From contig DHGW01000057.1 of the NCBI GenBank assembly GCA_002402965.1, positions 1 to 52,132 of the forward strand: a DNA stretch of 52,132 bases, in the 5' to 3' direction. This DNA is from Bacteroidales bacterium UBA4788 (lineage in GTDB: Bacteria; Bacteroidota; Bacteroidia; Bacteroidales; VadinHA17). The notes under the pieces are model-generated. The model had not been told where the DNA came from. It searched no databases and saw only the letters and a list, made by a program, of their open reading frames with translations. A program made the translations under genes and the position numbers. Below, in pieces: positions 24,482-33,535 of this stretch; the first letter of the stretch is position 1, and each line of letters opens with the position of its first letter.

Positions 24482-25657
24482 GTGTTATTCTATTTCATAC
24501 TGATTGTTGCTGACCTGTTCCTGTGGTTCATCCTGCTGAAGGAACTTAAGGGAAGAAACGGTATCCTCAGGATGGCTGTACTGCTGGTCAAGGCATCAGT
24601 CTCCGCTCTTTTTATCTTCCTTTTTTTAAGGATCATACTCTACCGTGGAGAGTTTGCCGACCCGGCGAATGCCTTCAGACAGATTCAGATGAAGACAATA
24701 GCCCTGCTGCTGGTGACTGCATCATCAGCCAGCCTGATAATGACACTGATTATCCGGCTTGTCTACCTGCTCAGGGGCCGGAAGTCCGGCAATACCGGTG
24801 CGGCCAATACAATCCTCTTCCTTCTTGTCGTCCTTCTTATAGCTGACGGCTATTTCCGCCAGCGACTGGATATCAGGACCGTAAGGCAGGAGATAACTGT
24901 TCCGGGCCTTGACCCTGCCCTTGACGGGATGAAAATCGTCCTGATCTCTGACCTTCACCTCTCATCGTGGCACGACAGTTACGAAAGTCTTGACAGGGCG
25001 ATGATCTCCATAAGTGAAGAGGAGCCCGACCTAATCTTCAACACCGGTGATTTCATCACCTTCGGCTGGCAGGAGTTTGGCGGTAGCGATACGATACTCC
25101 GCAAGGCCCGGGCAAAATCCGGAGCATATGCTGTTGATGGCAACCATGACGACGGCACCTATTACCCGGAATATGATGAGGAATACGGCGCTGTCTGTCG
25201 CGAGATGGTCAGGAAGAAAATTGAAGCATCAGGTTACACTCTTTTGAGGGACTCAGCCCTCATCATCAATCACCGGGGAACGGCCATCGCCGTGGCAGGG
25301 GTGATTACTCACGGCCACCGGCTGGACATGAATTACGGAAATTTTGAGAAGGTACTGACTCCGCTGCCTGACACTCTCTTTACCATACTTCTGCTTCATG
25401 ATCCTGCAGGATGGCTTATGTCAGCCGTCGCCGGACGCATGCCGGACCTGACCCTATCAGGACACACCCATGGCTTCCAGGCAGGTCTGCCGGGAACAAA
25501 ATGGTCCCCCTCAGCATTGATCCAGGAGAATTGGGAGGGGCTGCACAGGTTTCACAACAGCTACCTCTATGTGACTACCGGCATGGGCACCATCGGCATG
25601 GCAGCCCGGTTCTTTATGCCGCCCGAGATTGTGATCCTGAATCTTAATGCTGAGTAA
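24482..25657 (+). CDS. Membrane-anchored metallophosphoesterase (YkuE-like)
   Basis: The N-terminal 130 residues contain about four hydrophobic segments, followed by a calcineurin-like phosphoesterase domain. All dimetal motifs are present: ISDLHLSSWH, NTGDFITF, VDGNHDD, a late His in LLLHDP, and LSGHTHGFQ. This is the domain order of the membrane-associated YkuE/YaeI group, some members of which act on lipid-linked phosphates; the substrate here is unknown. The start is the GTG at 24482, which begins directly with a membrane segment (MLFYFILIVADLFLWFIL). Single gene, followed by a 208-base gap in which only a -7 element is recognised. Confidence 0.88.
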   Translation: MLFYFILIVADLFLWFILLKELKGRNGILRMAVLLVKASVSALFIFLFLRIILYRGEFADPANAFRQIQMKTIALLLVTASSASLIMTLIIRLVYLLRGRKSGNTGAANTILFLLVVLLIADGYFRQRLDIRTVRQEITVPGLDPALDGMKIVLISDLHLSSWHDSYESLDRAMISISEEEPDLIFNTGDFITFGWQEFGGSDTILRKARAKSGAYAVDGNHDDGTYYPEYDEEYGAVCREMVRKKIEASGYTLLRDSALIINHRGTAIAVAGVITHGHRLDMNYGNFEKVLTPLPDTLFTILLLHDPAGWLMSAVAGRMPDLTLSGHTHGFQAGLPGTKWSPSALIQENWEGLHRFHNSYLYVTTGMGTIGMAARFFMPPEIVILNLNAE

Positions 25658-25831
25658 GGTCCCGGAATAATCTTTATGAACAAAGTCAAATCTGACTGGC
25701 ATTCTTCCTGTCACAATCCCGTGCACCCCCCGTCCGCTAAACTCAGGTACTGCAGCCTGACCAGGCCCGGTAAATATGCATGCAGATGTAAATAATGGCC
25801 GGTCAATATGACAACGGATCGGGCATTTATG

Positions 25832-25839
25832 TAACTTTG
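25832..25839 (+). promoter_or_regulatory. -7 element (TAACTTTG) before the M28 gene
   Basis: Exact TAnnTTTG 26 bases before the M28 peptidase ATG, followed by a T-rich leader. No clear -33 element. Confidence 0.45.
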
Positions 25840-25865
25840 TTTTTTTTTACAATTCTGTTGAAAGT

Positions 25866-27449
25866 ATGAAACTTAAACCTTTGATCGTAGCAGTCGCCCT
25901 TTTGGTGACAATGCCCTCATATTCCCAGAAGGAGGCTCTCAAAGCCATCACCCTGAAAGACTCCGAGGTGTACATGAAATACCTCTCATCCGACAATCTT
26001 GAGGGAAGAAGGACGGGAAGTGACGGTAACAACGCAGCTGCCGAATATATCCGTGCAGAAGCTCTAAGGCTGGGAGTCAAACCCTTACCTGGGCAGGACG
26101 ACCTGTTCCAGCCGCTTGAATACCTGAGGGTACGCCTGGTTCCCGGAGAGGCGAAGATAACCGTCCGGGATACCAACGAACTTTATATCCAATCTTCTGA
26201 TATTATGCCTCTTATGGCTCCGAGTGACACTGTAAGACTCAACGGTGAGGTGGTTTTTGCCGGGTACGGTTACCAGAACAGCGGTGAGAAGTACAACGAC
26301 TTTGCAGGGATAAGCGTGAAGGACCGCATAGTGATTGTTATGACAAGGGTCCCGGAGATCAAGGGCAGCGGAATGCCTGAGGCCGGGTCGGGTATCAGCG
26401 AGATGACCGAGGTGCGGAAACTTCCGATGATAATGCTTCAGCAGGCAAAGGCGATCCTCTATGTGGCTGACCCTGCCCTCGGGAACGACATCTCCGCAGA
26501 CCTGCTGTCAATGGGATCATCATACCAGCTCGTGCCTCTCTTCAGAAAACAGATGTTTAGCTTCTCCATAAATGCCTATGCCATCACGATGGAGATGGCC
26601 GACAGGATGCTGAGTCATTCCGGGCTGACACTCAAGAAGTTGCAGGACAGTATAGCCTCGGGCCGCAAGCCGGCATCATTTATTATTCCCAACCTCAGGA
26701 CATACGTAGATATTAATGTGACGAAGGACACCGTGATCAGCAACAACATTATAGGGTACATAGAAGGTTCCGATTCTGCGCTGAAAAACGAAGCTGTGAT
26801 TTTCACTGCCCACTATGACCATGTAGGTAAGGATGCCGCTGGCAATATTTACAACGGGGCCAATGATAATGCATCGGGAAGCGTGGGACTGCTCAACATA
26901 GCAGCCGGCTTCTCCGCGCTGGATAAGAAACCAGCAAGAAGTACAATCTTCTTCTGGACCACAGGCGAAGAGGAAGGTCTGCACGGATCAACATATTATA
27001 CTGAAAACCCGCTCTTCCCGCTGGAAAAAACCGTTGCCACACTCAACTTTGACATGATAGGCCGGTCACGGCGCGACACCGACGTCGGGGCGTCTCTGTC
27101 CGGAAATATAGACATCACCGGCCTTGATACAATAAAGATAATACATGGAGGCGACTGTCCTGAGCTGGTCTCTTACGCCACCAGGGCCTGCTTGGAATCA
27201 GAAGTCCATCCCATCGATGAAGGCAAGGGAACCCACTTTTCAGGGTCAGACCACTACCCCTTCTCCCGCAAAAAAATCCCGGCTCTCTTCTTCTTCACCG
27301 GGCTGCATAAGGACTACCACAAGCCGAGCGACGACTATGAGTTCATCGATTTCGACAAGCTGGTCAAGGTATCAAAGGCAGGGTTCCTGACAGGCTACCG
27401 GGTTGCGTCGCAACCTCAGTTTCCCTCCGCGGAGCAGATAAAAAATTAG
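25866..27449 (+). CDS. Secreted M28-family aminopeptidase
   Basis: Zinc-dependent exopeptidase, 527 residues, with signal peptide MKLKPLIVAVALLVTMPSYS. A PA-like insert (about 110-260) precedes the catalytic part. Zinc ligands are recognisable: His and Asp in FTAHYDHVG and GANDNASG, the Glu pair in TTGEEEGLHGS, Asp in NFDMIGR, and a late His in HFSGSDHYPF. It removes N-terminal amino acids from peptides, probably in the periplasm, and complements the C69 and M14 enzymes in the window. The YgjP-like gene follows after 18 bases on the same strand and may be co-transcribed. Confidence 0.92.
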   Translation: MKLKPLIVAVALLVTMPSYSQKEALKAITLKDSEVYMKYLSSDNLEGRRTGSDGNNAAAEYIRAEALRLGVKPLPGQDDLFQPLEYLRVRLVPGEAKITVRDTNELYIQSSDIMPLMAPSDTVRLNGEVVFAGYGYQNSGEKYNDFAGISVKDRIVIVMTRVPEIKGSGMPEAGSGISEMTEVRKLPMIMLQQAKAILYVADPALGNDISADLLSMGSSYQLVPLFRKQMFSFSINAYAITMEMADRMLSHSGLTLKKLQDSIASGRKPASFIIPNLRTYVDINVTKDTVISNNIIGYIEGSDSALKNEAVIFTAHYDHVGKDAAGNIYNGANDNASGSVGLLNIAAGFSALDKKPARSTIFFWTTGEEEGLHGSTYYTENPLFPLEKTVATLNFDMIGRSRRDTDVGASLSGNIDITGLDTIKIIHGGDCPELVSYATRACLESEVHPIDEGKGTHFSGSDHYPFSRKKIPALFFFTGLHKDYHKPSDDYEFIDFDKLVKVSKAGFLTGYRVASQPQFPSAEQIKN

Positions 27450-27467
27450 ATACTGCGTTTTCCTGAT

Positions 27468-28178
27468 ATGACCAAGAGAACTGTCTCCCTGTCATCTGGT
27501 GAAGTTGAAGTTGACATCATCAGGTCATCGCGGAAGACAGTGGCTTTATATGTGCGGCCCGGTGGCACACTGCTCATACGTGCACCATGGTTTGTGCCGG
27601 TCAGAGTGCTGATGAAGTTTGCTGCAGGTAAAGCCGGCTGGATTGAAAGACAGAGGACAAGGCTGAAGGATTTCATCACGCCCGGTGCGCTGCTTGCCGT
27701 AAGCGACGGCAGTACAGTACCTTTCATGGGCAGGCAGCTGGAAGTGCAGGTTATACGAGGCCTGTCGAGGAAGGTCATTCATGCTGACGGGCGGTTGCGT
27801 CTTTATGTTAAAGATGATGCCATCCCTGAAGAGCTGGCCGGGATGACGGAAGCGTGGTACCTGCGTGAGGCGAAGGCATACCTGCCGGCGCGGGCACGTA
27901 TGCTTGCCGCGCGTCACTCAGACCATCTGCCTGCGCCGGCCACCGTCAATGTGCGCAAGATGAAGCGCCGCTGGGGCACCTGCCATACCGGCGGCGACAT
28001 CTGGCTGAACAGGGAGCTGATGAAAAAGGACCCGGAACTGATTGATTATGTCATCATACACGAGTTGTGTCACCTGGTACATCACAACCATGGTAAGGAA
28101 TACTATGCGTTACTGGGGATGATTATTCCGGATTTCCGGGAAAAAAGGAAGCAGTTGAATCAGGCAATATTGGTATAG
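27468..28178 (+). CDS. YgjP/DUF45-type metallopeptidase
   Basis: A 236-residue cytoplasmic protein of the YgjP family (M48-like/WLM fold). The C-terminal half has the RRWGTCHTGGDIWLN motif and the zinc site HELCHLVHHNHGKEY (HExxH plus a downstream His). The exact role of the family is not settled. Its 3' end overlaps the end of the convergent yebC gene by 19 bases; the last codons contain AATCAGGCAATA, the same sequence seen just after the SpoIIE-gene stop and, in part, at the end of the acyl-CoA synthetase gene. Confidence 0.85.
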   Translation: MTKRTVSLSSGEVEVDIIRSSRKTVALYVRPGGTLLIRAPWFVPVRVLMKFAAGKAGWIERQRTRLKDFITPGALLAVSDGSTVPFMGRQLEVQVIRGLSRKVIHADGRLRLYVKDDAIPEELAGMTEAWYLREAKAYLPARARMLAARHSDHLPAPATVNVRKMKRRWGTCHTGGDIWLNRELMKKDPELIDYVIIHELCHLVHHNHGKEYYALLGMIIPDFREKRKQLNQAILV

Positions 28179-28870
28179 ACCGCCTGGATATCATCATCAT
28201 CATCGAGGCGGTCAATGAGCTTCTCAACATCCGCCATCTGCTCCTCGGTGAGGGTGACAGGATTGAGAGCTATACGTTCCAGCGAGGCCTTCTTCACCTC
28301 TATCGCCTTATCCTCCAGCGCCTTTGCAAGAGAACCGAAATTGGTGTAGTCGCCATAGACATACAATGTATCGTCATACTCTTCGAGCGACTCCAGGCCG
28401 GCTTCAATCAGCTCCAGTTCAAGGTCGTCCCTTGTGATGTCTTCCGGAGGGTCAAGCTCAAACACCGCCTTGCGTGAGAACATGAACTCGAGCGATCCTG
28501 TGGGAACCATGGTTCCGCCGTTCTTGCTGAAACAGGCCCTGACATTTGCAATTGTACGGGTGTTGTTGTCAGTGGCTGCCTCCACCATTACCAGCACCCC
28601 GTGAGGTCCCTTCCCCTCATATGTCAGCTCCGAATAGTCAGCCGTATCCTTGCCTGCCGCGCGCTCAATGGCGGCCTTGATATTATCCTTTGGCATGTTC
28701 TGCACTTTGGCGTTCATTATCGCCGTACGCAGCCGGGCATTCATCTCCGGGTCGGTGCCCCCTTCTTTGGCTGCCATGGTAATCGCCTTGGCGAGCTTCG
28801 GAAAGAGTTTCGACATCTTGTCCCATCTGGCTTCCTTTGAAGCCCTGCGATATTCAAATGCGCGTCCCAT
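28160..28870 (-). CDS. YebC/PmpR/TACO1-family protein
   Basis: A conserved 236-residue protein of the YebC family, linked to transcription control in some bacteria and to translation of polyproline stretches in others. The family N-terminus MGRAFEYRRASKEARWDKMSK is clear, followed by the typical NMPKDNIKAAIERA and the acidic C-terminus (LIDRLDDDDDIQAVY). Full length. Convergent with the YgjP-like gene, with overlapping stop regions. Confidence 0.94.
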   Translation of the reverse strand: MGRAFEYRRASKEARWDKMSKLFPKLAKAITMAAKEGGTDPEMNARLRTAIMNAKVQNMPKDNIKAAIERAAGKDTADYSELTYEGKGPHGVLVMVEAATDNNTRTIANVRACFSKNGGTMVPTGSLEFMFSRKAVFELDPPEDITRDDLELELIEAGLESLEEYDDTLYVYGDYTNFGSLAKALEDKAIEVKKASLERIALNPVTLTEEQMADVEKLIDRLDDDDDIQAVYTNIA

Positions 28871-28927
28871 GGTATCTAGATAAAAGCAAAAAGTATAAAG
28901 TCAACCGGAGTTATATTAAATGTGTGG

Positions 28928-28935
28928 CAAAAATA
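28928..28935 (-). promoter_or_regulatory. -7 element (TATTTTTG) before yebC-like gene
   Basis: Exact TAnnTTTG on the minus strand 58 bases before the ATG of the YebC-family gene. No -33 TTTG at the expected distance. Confidence 0.38.
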
Positions 28936-28984
28936 CAATCTGAATGGGAAAGTCAGACGGAGGTCCTGAAAAAATTTGTCAAGG

Positions 28985-30217
28985 TCAGGCAAAGAAAAGA
29001 TAGGCGATGAATATGGCTGCGATGCTGCCCACTATATCAGCTGTCAATCCGCATATCACTGCATACCTCGAGTTCTTGATCCCAACGGAGCCGAAGTAGA
29101 CGGCAAGCACATAAAAGACTGTGTCCGTGGATCCCTGAAGGCAGCATGCCAGTCGGCCAACGAAAGAATCAGCTCCATGTATTGTCATGGCATCGATCAT
29201 CATACCCCTGGAGCCGCTGCCGCTGAGCGGTTTCATGAGTGCCGTGGGGAGCGCCTCTGTGAAAGAGGTGTCAAGGCCCATCCAGGCCACCACCGCCGTT
29301 ATTCCGTCGACAAGCAGGTCCATGGCACCCGAAGCCCTGAAGACCCCGATGGCAACAAGGATCGCCACCAGGTAAGGAATAATTGTAATCGCAGTCTTGA
29401 ATCCGTCCCTGGCGCCCTCGATAAAGGTTTCGTACACATTGACCTTCTTCACCATGGCCATAACTATGAATGAGACGATTATGCTGAAGAGGATGAAGTT
29501 GGCGGCGAAGGTTGATATCATGTTGATCTGCTCCTGCGGCAGGGTGCTGAAGTACCAGACAATGCCGGCGATAATTGCCGTCAGCCCGCCCAGGTAAGCA
29601 AGTACCACTTTATTGAACAGATTGATTTTCTGTGCAATGGCCACGCTTATCAGCCCTGCAAGGGTGGCAATGTAGGTTGAGATAAGGATGGGAATAAAGA
29701 CGTCGGCAGGATTTGCTGCACCGAGCTGGGCCCTGTAAACCATAATAGTCACGGGGATGATACAGAGTCCGGAGGCATTCAGCACCAGGAACATGATCAT
29801 CGGATCGGAAGCCACCTCCTTGTCAGGGTTATGCTCCTGCAACTCCTTCATCGCCTTCAGCCCCATGGGCGTGGCTGCATTGTCGAGGCCCAGCATGTTG
29901 GCTGCCACATTGAGCATCATCGAGCCGTTGGCAGGACTGTCAGCCGGCAGTTTTGGAAAGAGTTTCCTGAAAAAAGGTCCGATGGCACGCGACAGCAGTC
30001 TGACAGCGCCACCCTTCTCGCCCACCCGCATCAGTCCCATCCAGAGGGTGAGCACGCCGGTCAGGCCAAGGGAGATCTCAAAACCCGTTTTGGCGCTGGT
30101 GAATGTGGAATCGACTATTCTGTTGAATATCTCCGTGTCACCGTTAAAAATCAGTTGTCCAAGGGCAAACAGGAACCCTATCAGAAAAAATGCGATCCAG
30201 ATATAATTCAGAGCCAT
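28985..30217 (-). CDS. SpmA-SpmB fusion (nucleoside-recognition membrane protein)
   Basis: A 410-residue inner-membrane protein with about ten hydrophobic segments. The N-terminal half matches SpmA (MLNVAANMLGLDNAATPMGLKAM near 100-122) and the C-terminal half SpmB (PLSGSGSRGMMIDAM; CLQGSTDTVFYVLAVYFGS). The two are separate spore-maturation genes in Bacillus and are commonly fused in Bacteroidota, which do not sporulate; the transported or sensed molecule is unknown. Standalone gene on the minus strand, with the SiaC-like gene 63 bases upstream in the same direction. Confidence 0.9.
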   Translation of the reverse strand: MALNYIWIAFFLIGFLFALGQLIFNGDTEIFNRIVDSTFTSAKTGFEISLGLTGVLTLWMGLMRVGEKGGAVRLLSRAIGPFFRKLFPKLPADSPANGSMMLNVAANMLGLDNAATPMGLKAMKELQEHNPDKEVASDPMIMFLVLNASGLCIIPVTIMVYRAQLGAANPADVFIPILISTYIATLAGLISVAIAQKINLFNKVVLAYLGGLTAIIAGIVWYFSTLPQEQINMISTFAANFILFSIIVSFIVMAMVKKVNVYETFIEGARDGFKTAITIIPYLVAILVAIGVFRASGAMDLLVDGITAVVAWMGLDTSFTEALPTALMKPLSGSGSRGMMIDAMTIHGADSFVGRLACCLQGSTDTVFYVLAVYFGSVGIKNSRYAVICGLTADIVGSIAAIFIAYLFFA

Positions 30218-30280
30218 CCGGTTAATTCTCAGATCCTAAAAATAGGGATTTTTTTATTTCGCGCAGAGAGAAGGACAATT

Positions 30281-30670
30281 TCAGAGCTCATCCACCTCAA
30301 TTATTTCAAAGGGTACCTGCAGGATGGCCTTGAAATCCCTCCCGGCATCAAGCATGCTTTCATCACCCTTCTCGCAGTACCATCTGATCAGCACATGCCG
30401 GTCAGCGAGGCTGATCCTCTCAAATCTCTTAAAGAGCGCATGGATCCTGTTTGAGGAGCTTGTATTGAAAAATTCGAACTTCACGCTTAGAACTGTCCGT
30501 TCAGCAGGTCTGGCACCATACTTCTCAACATACTGAAGAAGAGGAGTGTAAAAACCATTGGAGTTCTCAGGTATGGATTTTCCCCGTAATTCAAACAAGC
30601 CGTGCTCAGGATCAAATGATACCGACGGAGTTTTGGAGGTCTCCCTGATCTTAATCTTTTCCATTTTCAT
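30281..30670 (-). CDS. SiaC-like protein (DUF1987)
   Basis: A 130-residue protein of the DUF1987/SiaC family. In Pseudomonas SiaC is phosphorylated by the kinase SiaB, dephosphorylated by the SpoIIE-type phosphatase SiaA, and controls a diguanylate cyclase and biofilm formation. Recognised by SKTPSVSFDP near 12-21, the phosphosite-like Ser/Thr stretch, and RWYCEKGDESMLDAGRDF. ATG at 30670 is preferred to the TTG at 30718, whose extra 16 residues do not resemble the family. No SiaB-like kinase is next to it. A SpoIIE-type phosphatase is encoded 6.6 kb away and an exopolysaccharide locus is adjacent. Confidence 0.8.
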   Translation of the reverse strand: MKMEKIKIRETSKTPSVSFDPEHGLFELRGKSIPENSNGFYTPLLQYVEKYGARPAERTVLSVKFEFFNTSSSNRIHALFKRFERISLADRHVLIRWYCEKGDESMLDAGRDFKAILQVPFEIIEVDEL

Positions 30671-30768
30671 GAAACAGCGGCAAAGTATAAATGTAGGGAT
30701 TTCCTCCAATATAGACAAATCATAGGGGGATGTTGAAAAATTTCAGGGAAATTACCATCGCTTTATAT

Positions 30769-30776
30769 TATTTTTG
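30769..30776 (+). promoter_or_regulatory. -7 element (TATTTTTG) before glycoside hydrolase gene
   Basis: Exact TAnnTTTG 50 bases before the ATG at 30826, in an A/T-rich leader. No -33 TTTG at the usual spacing. Confidence 0.42.
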
Positions 30777-30825
30777 AAGGTAACAGCTACTCATCAAAGA
30801 TTTATGCACAACTATCTGATTGGCC

Positions 30826-33531
30826 ATGCATCTTAACCGTTTGTTCATCAGTACTATATACCTGCTGTTATTCATCCCGGCCACCATGGCTGAAGAGATT
30901 ACCGTTGCAGGAACCGTTTCTGACGCAGGAGGATCACCGGTAATGAATGCTCATGTCTCTTTCTCTCTGAACACCAGGGAATTCAAGGCTGTTACCGGCA
31001 CTGACGGACGCTATTCGCTGAAGATCACCGGTTACTACAGCGATGTCGCCGGGGAGTTCAGTGCAGGCACTCCTTATCCCAATCCATTCAACGACGGCGT
31101 CAACATACCTTTTATTATCAACAACTCCGGTGATGTAATGCTGACAATATACAACCTTACCGGGACCAAGGTACGGGTGATGGTCTTTCCCGATGTGGCC
31201 GCGGGGAGTTACAATGTCGTCTGGGACGGGTGCGGTGCGAACAATGCCCCGGCGAGCGCAGGACTTTATATCTACGCGCTCACTTTCAAAGGAAGATCTT
31301 ACAGCGGAAGGCTGGTGAAAACCAACACCAGCGGATCACTATCCTCCGGCAGCGGGCTGGAGCCGGTGATGCTGCCCCCTGACGAACCGCTTCCCCAGCC
31401 ATCGCTTCGTTTCCCGGTTATTGCCGGGGTGACAGCACTGGATTATTACCCGGTGAGGCTCACTGACCTCACCCTTGCGCAAGATACGGTGATCGACTTC
31501 GTCCTTACCCAAAAGAACTCACTGCCGTTCACCGTTGCCGGAAACTATATTGCACGTTATACTGACGGCGAATATAAACCAATGATTCTCAAGGGCATAA
31601 ACCTGGGGTCATCACCTCCCGGGTACTTCCCCGGAGAGATAGCCTACGCCATCACCCCGGAGACCTACGAGAGGTGGATAGAACGGATAGCGGATGCCGG
31701 GTTCAATACAATCAGGGTTTATACCTTGCATCCCCCGGTCTTCTATGAGAAGCTGGCCGAATACAACCAGCGTAACCCTGGGAAGCCGCTGCTGCTGTTC
31801 CAGGGGATATGGCTGGAGGAGATTGAAGACGGCACCGATCCCTCCTGCTATGACCTGATCAGGCGGCGCACGGCTTTCAGTTCGGAGATTGCGGAAGTCA
31901 TTGACTGCATCAACGGAAATGCTGACATAGCCTTCAGGTACGGCAAATCGTACGGAATCTACAAGACCGATATCTCGCAATGGACAGCAGGATACATCAT
32001 CGGCCGCGAGGTGGCACCGCAGGAGATCGACACCACCAATAAGTTCCATCCGGGCAACTCCTCCTACTCAGGGACACGGTTCAGCATCGCCGGAGGTACC
32101 GCCTCAGAGGCATTCATTACCGAGATGCTTGACCGGGTGGTCGTCTTCGAGGAGACCGGGTATTCAGTAAGCAGGCCTGTCAGCTTCTCTAGCTGGCCGA
32201 CGCTTGATCCGCCGGATCATCCCACGGAGATATATACTGATGAAGATGCGGCGTCATTTGACATTACGAAGATCAGCCGCAACGGTGGACCAGGACTCTT
32301 CGCCAGCTATCATGCCTATCCCTACTATCCCAACTTCATCAGCCAGCAGCCTTCCTACCTCGGGTACAGCGACAGCCAGGGGCCAAACAGTTATCTCGGT
32401 TACCTCAACGCCGTGAAGAATCATTACGCCTCCATGCCGCTGGTGATAGCCGAGTTTGGCGTTCCCTCAAGCTGGGGCAGTGCCCACCAGTCGTACAGCT
32501 CGATGCATCACGGCGGTTATTCCGAGATCCAGCAGGGCGAAAAGAACATGCGGATGATGCACAATATGCTTGATGCCGGCTGTGCGGGTGGATTTATGTT
32601 CGCATGGATGGACGAGTGGTTCAAGCGGACATGGATAGTCTTGTACCAGGAAGCCTACGGTATCGGATCAGGGCCGGAGGCTGTTCCTACACGCCAGCTG
32701 TGGCATAATGAGACGTCACCCGAGCAGTGCTTCGGCCTGCTGGCCTTCGATCAGCAGGATGTGCCGGATTTCGTCCCCTACAATACGGATCAGACGGCAG
32801 GCCCGGTGAGCTCCGTCAGGGCGACCCATGACGAGGGGTTCCTCTATCTCGAAATAAATACGGCGGCAGATCTGTCTCCTGCTGATGAATTAATGGTTGC
32901 CTTCGACACCTACCTGGGCAACACCGGTGAGTCAACCCTCCCCGGGGGCGCAACGGTAAGCAACAGGGCTGAGTTCCTGCTCACCTTCGCCCTTGATGAC
33001 GACACGGCCCTTCATCACGTGACCCAGGCTTATGACATGAACGGCCTTACAGTTCGCTTCAACCTGACTGACCCGGATGTGCAGATGTTCAAAAGCACCA
33101 GCACCGACGGAGACCCGTGGAAGGTGATGAGGTGGATCAATGACGGCTTCGAGCTGACCTACCATGATATAGGGAAGGTCCCAATTGAACACTCTGCCGC
33201 CTTTACTGAAGGAAACAGGGCTGCAGTGGCATGGAACGGGAGAAAGATCAACATAAGGCTTCCATGGACAATGCTCCATTTCTTTGACCCTACCCAGATG
33301 ACGGTCAACGACGGTGCGGTCTCCTATGACGGCGGATACAACTTCGAGATAATCACTGCCCAGTCTGACGGTATTGCTGTCTCAGTATGGCATAACGGTG
33401 TTGTCACCAATGCCACAAACAGGTACAGCTGGCCGAAGTGGCTCATCGTGCCACCGACAATGGAGAGGGAAAAAGCCTCGCTTCAGGTGATTGAAGCAGG
33501 ACTGGCGACCATTCCGGATTTTGTGGATTAA
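30826..33531 (+). CDS. Secreted clan GH-A glycoside hydrolase-like protein
   Basis: A 901-residue exported protein (signal peptide ending PATMAEE; ATG at 30826 preferred to TTG at 30820). An N-terminal carboxypeptidase-regulatory-like domain (TVAGTVSDAGGSPV) is interrupted at about 70-175 by a FlgD/T9SS-like Ig domain (YPNPFNDGVNIPF; LTIYNLTGTKVRVMV). A TIM-barrel-like catalytic region follows (about 250-640): ILKGINLGSSPPGYFPG at the start, a putative acid/base in YIIGREVAP, and a putative nucleophile Glu in LVIAEFGVPSSWG. A C-terminal beta-rich domain (about 660-880) ends the protein. The exact GH family is not assigned. It faces the glycosyltransferase operon, so a role in trimming or releasing that exopolysaccharide is likely. 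Confidence 0.78.
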   Translation: MHLNRLFISTIYLLLFIPATMAEEITVAGTVSDAGGSPVMNAHVSFSLNTREFKAVTGTDGRYSLKITGYYSDVAGEFSAGTPYPNPFNDGVNIPFIINNSGDVMLTIYNLTGTKVRVMVFPDVAAGSYNVVWDGCGANNAPASAGLYIYALTFKGRSYSGRLVKTNTSGSLSSGSGLEPVMLPPDEPLPQPSLRFPVIAGVTALDYYPVRLTDLTLAQDTVIDFVLTQKNSLPFTVAGNYIARYTDGEYKPMILKGINLGSSPPGYFPGEIAYAITPETYERWIERIADAGFNTIRVYTLHPPVFYEKLAEYNQRNPGKPLLLFQGIWLEEIEDGTDPSCYDLIRRRTAFSSEIAEVIDCINGNADIAFRYGKSYGIYKTDISQWTAGYIIGREVAPQEIDTTNKFHPGNSSYSGTRFSIAGGTASEAFITEMLDRVVVFEETGYSVSRPVSFSSWPTLDPPDHPTEIYTDEDAASFDITKISRNGGPGLFASYHAYPYYPNFISQQPSYLGYSDSQGPNSYLGYLNAVKNHYASMPLVIAEFGVPSSWGSAHQSYSSMHHGGYSEIQQGEKNMRMMHNMLDAGCAGGFMFAWMDEWFKRTWIVLYQEAYGIGSGPEAVPTRQLWHNETSPEQCFGLLAFDQQDVPDFVPYNTDQTAGPVSSVRATHDEGFLYLEINTAADLSPADELMVAFDTYLGNTGESTLPGGATVSNRAEFLLTFALDDDTALHHVTQAYDMNGLTVRFNLTDPDVQMFKSTSTDGDPWKVMRWINDGFELTYHDIGKVPIEHSAAFTEGNRAAVAWNGRKINIRLPWTMLHFFDPTQMTVNDGAVSYDGGYNFEIITAQSDGIAVSVWHNGVVTNATNRYSWPKWLIVPPTMEREKASLQVIEAGLATIPDFVD

Positions 33532-33535
33532 ATGC

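Noticed and set aside
30826..33531. T9SS cargo protein call
   Set aside because: The T9SS-like pattern is near the N-terminus and not at the C-terminal end, where a sorting signal must be.
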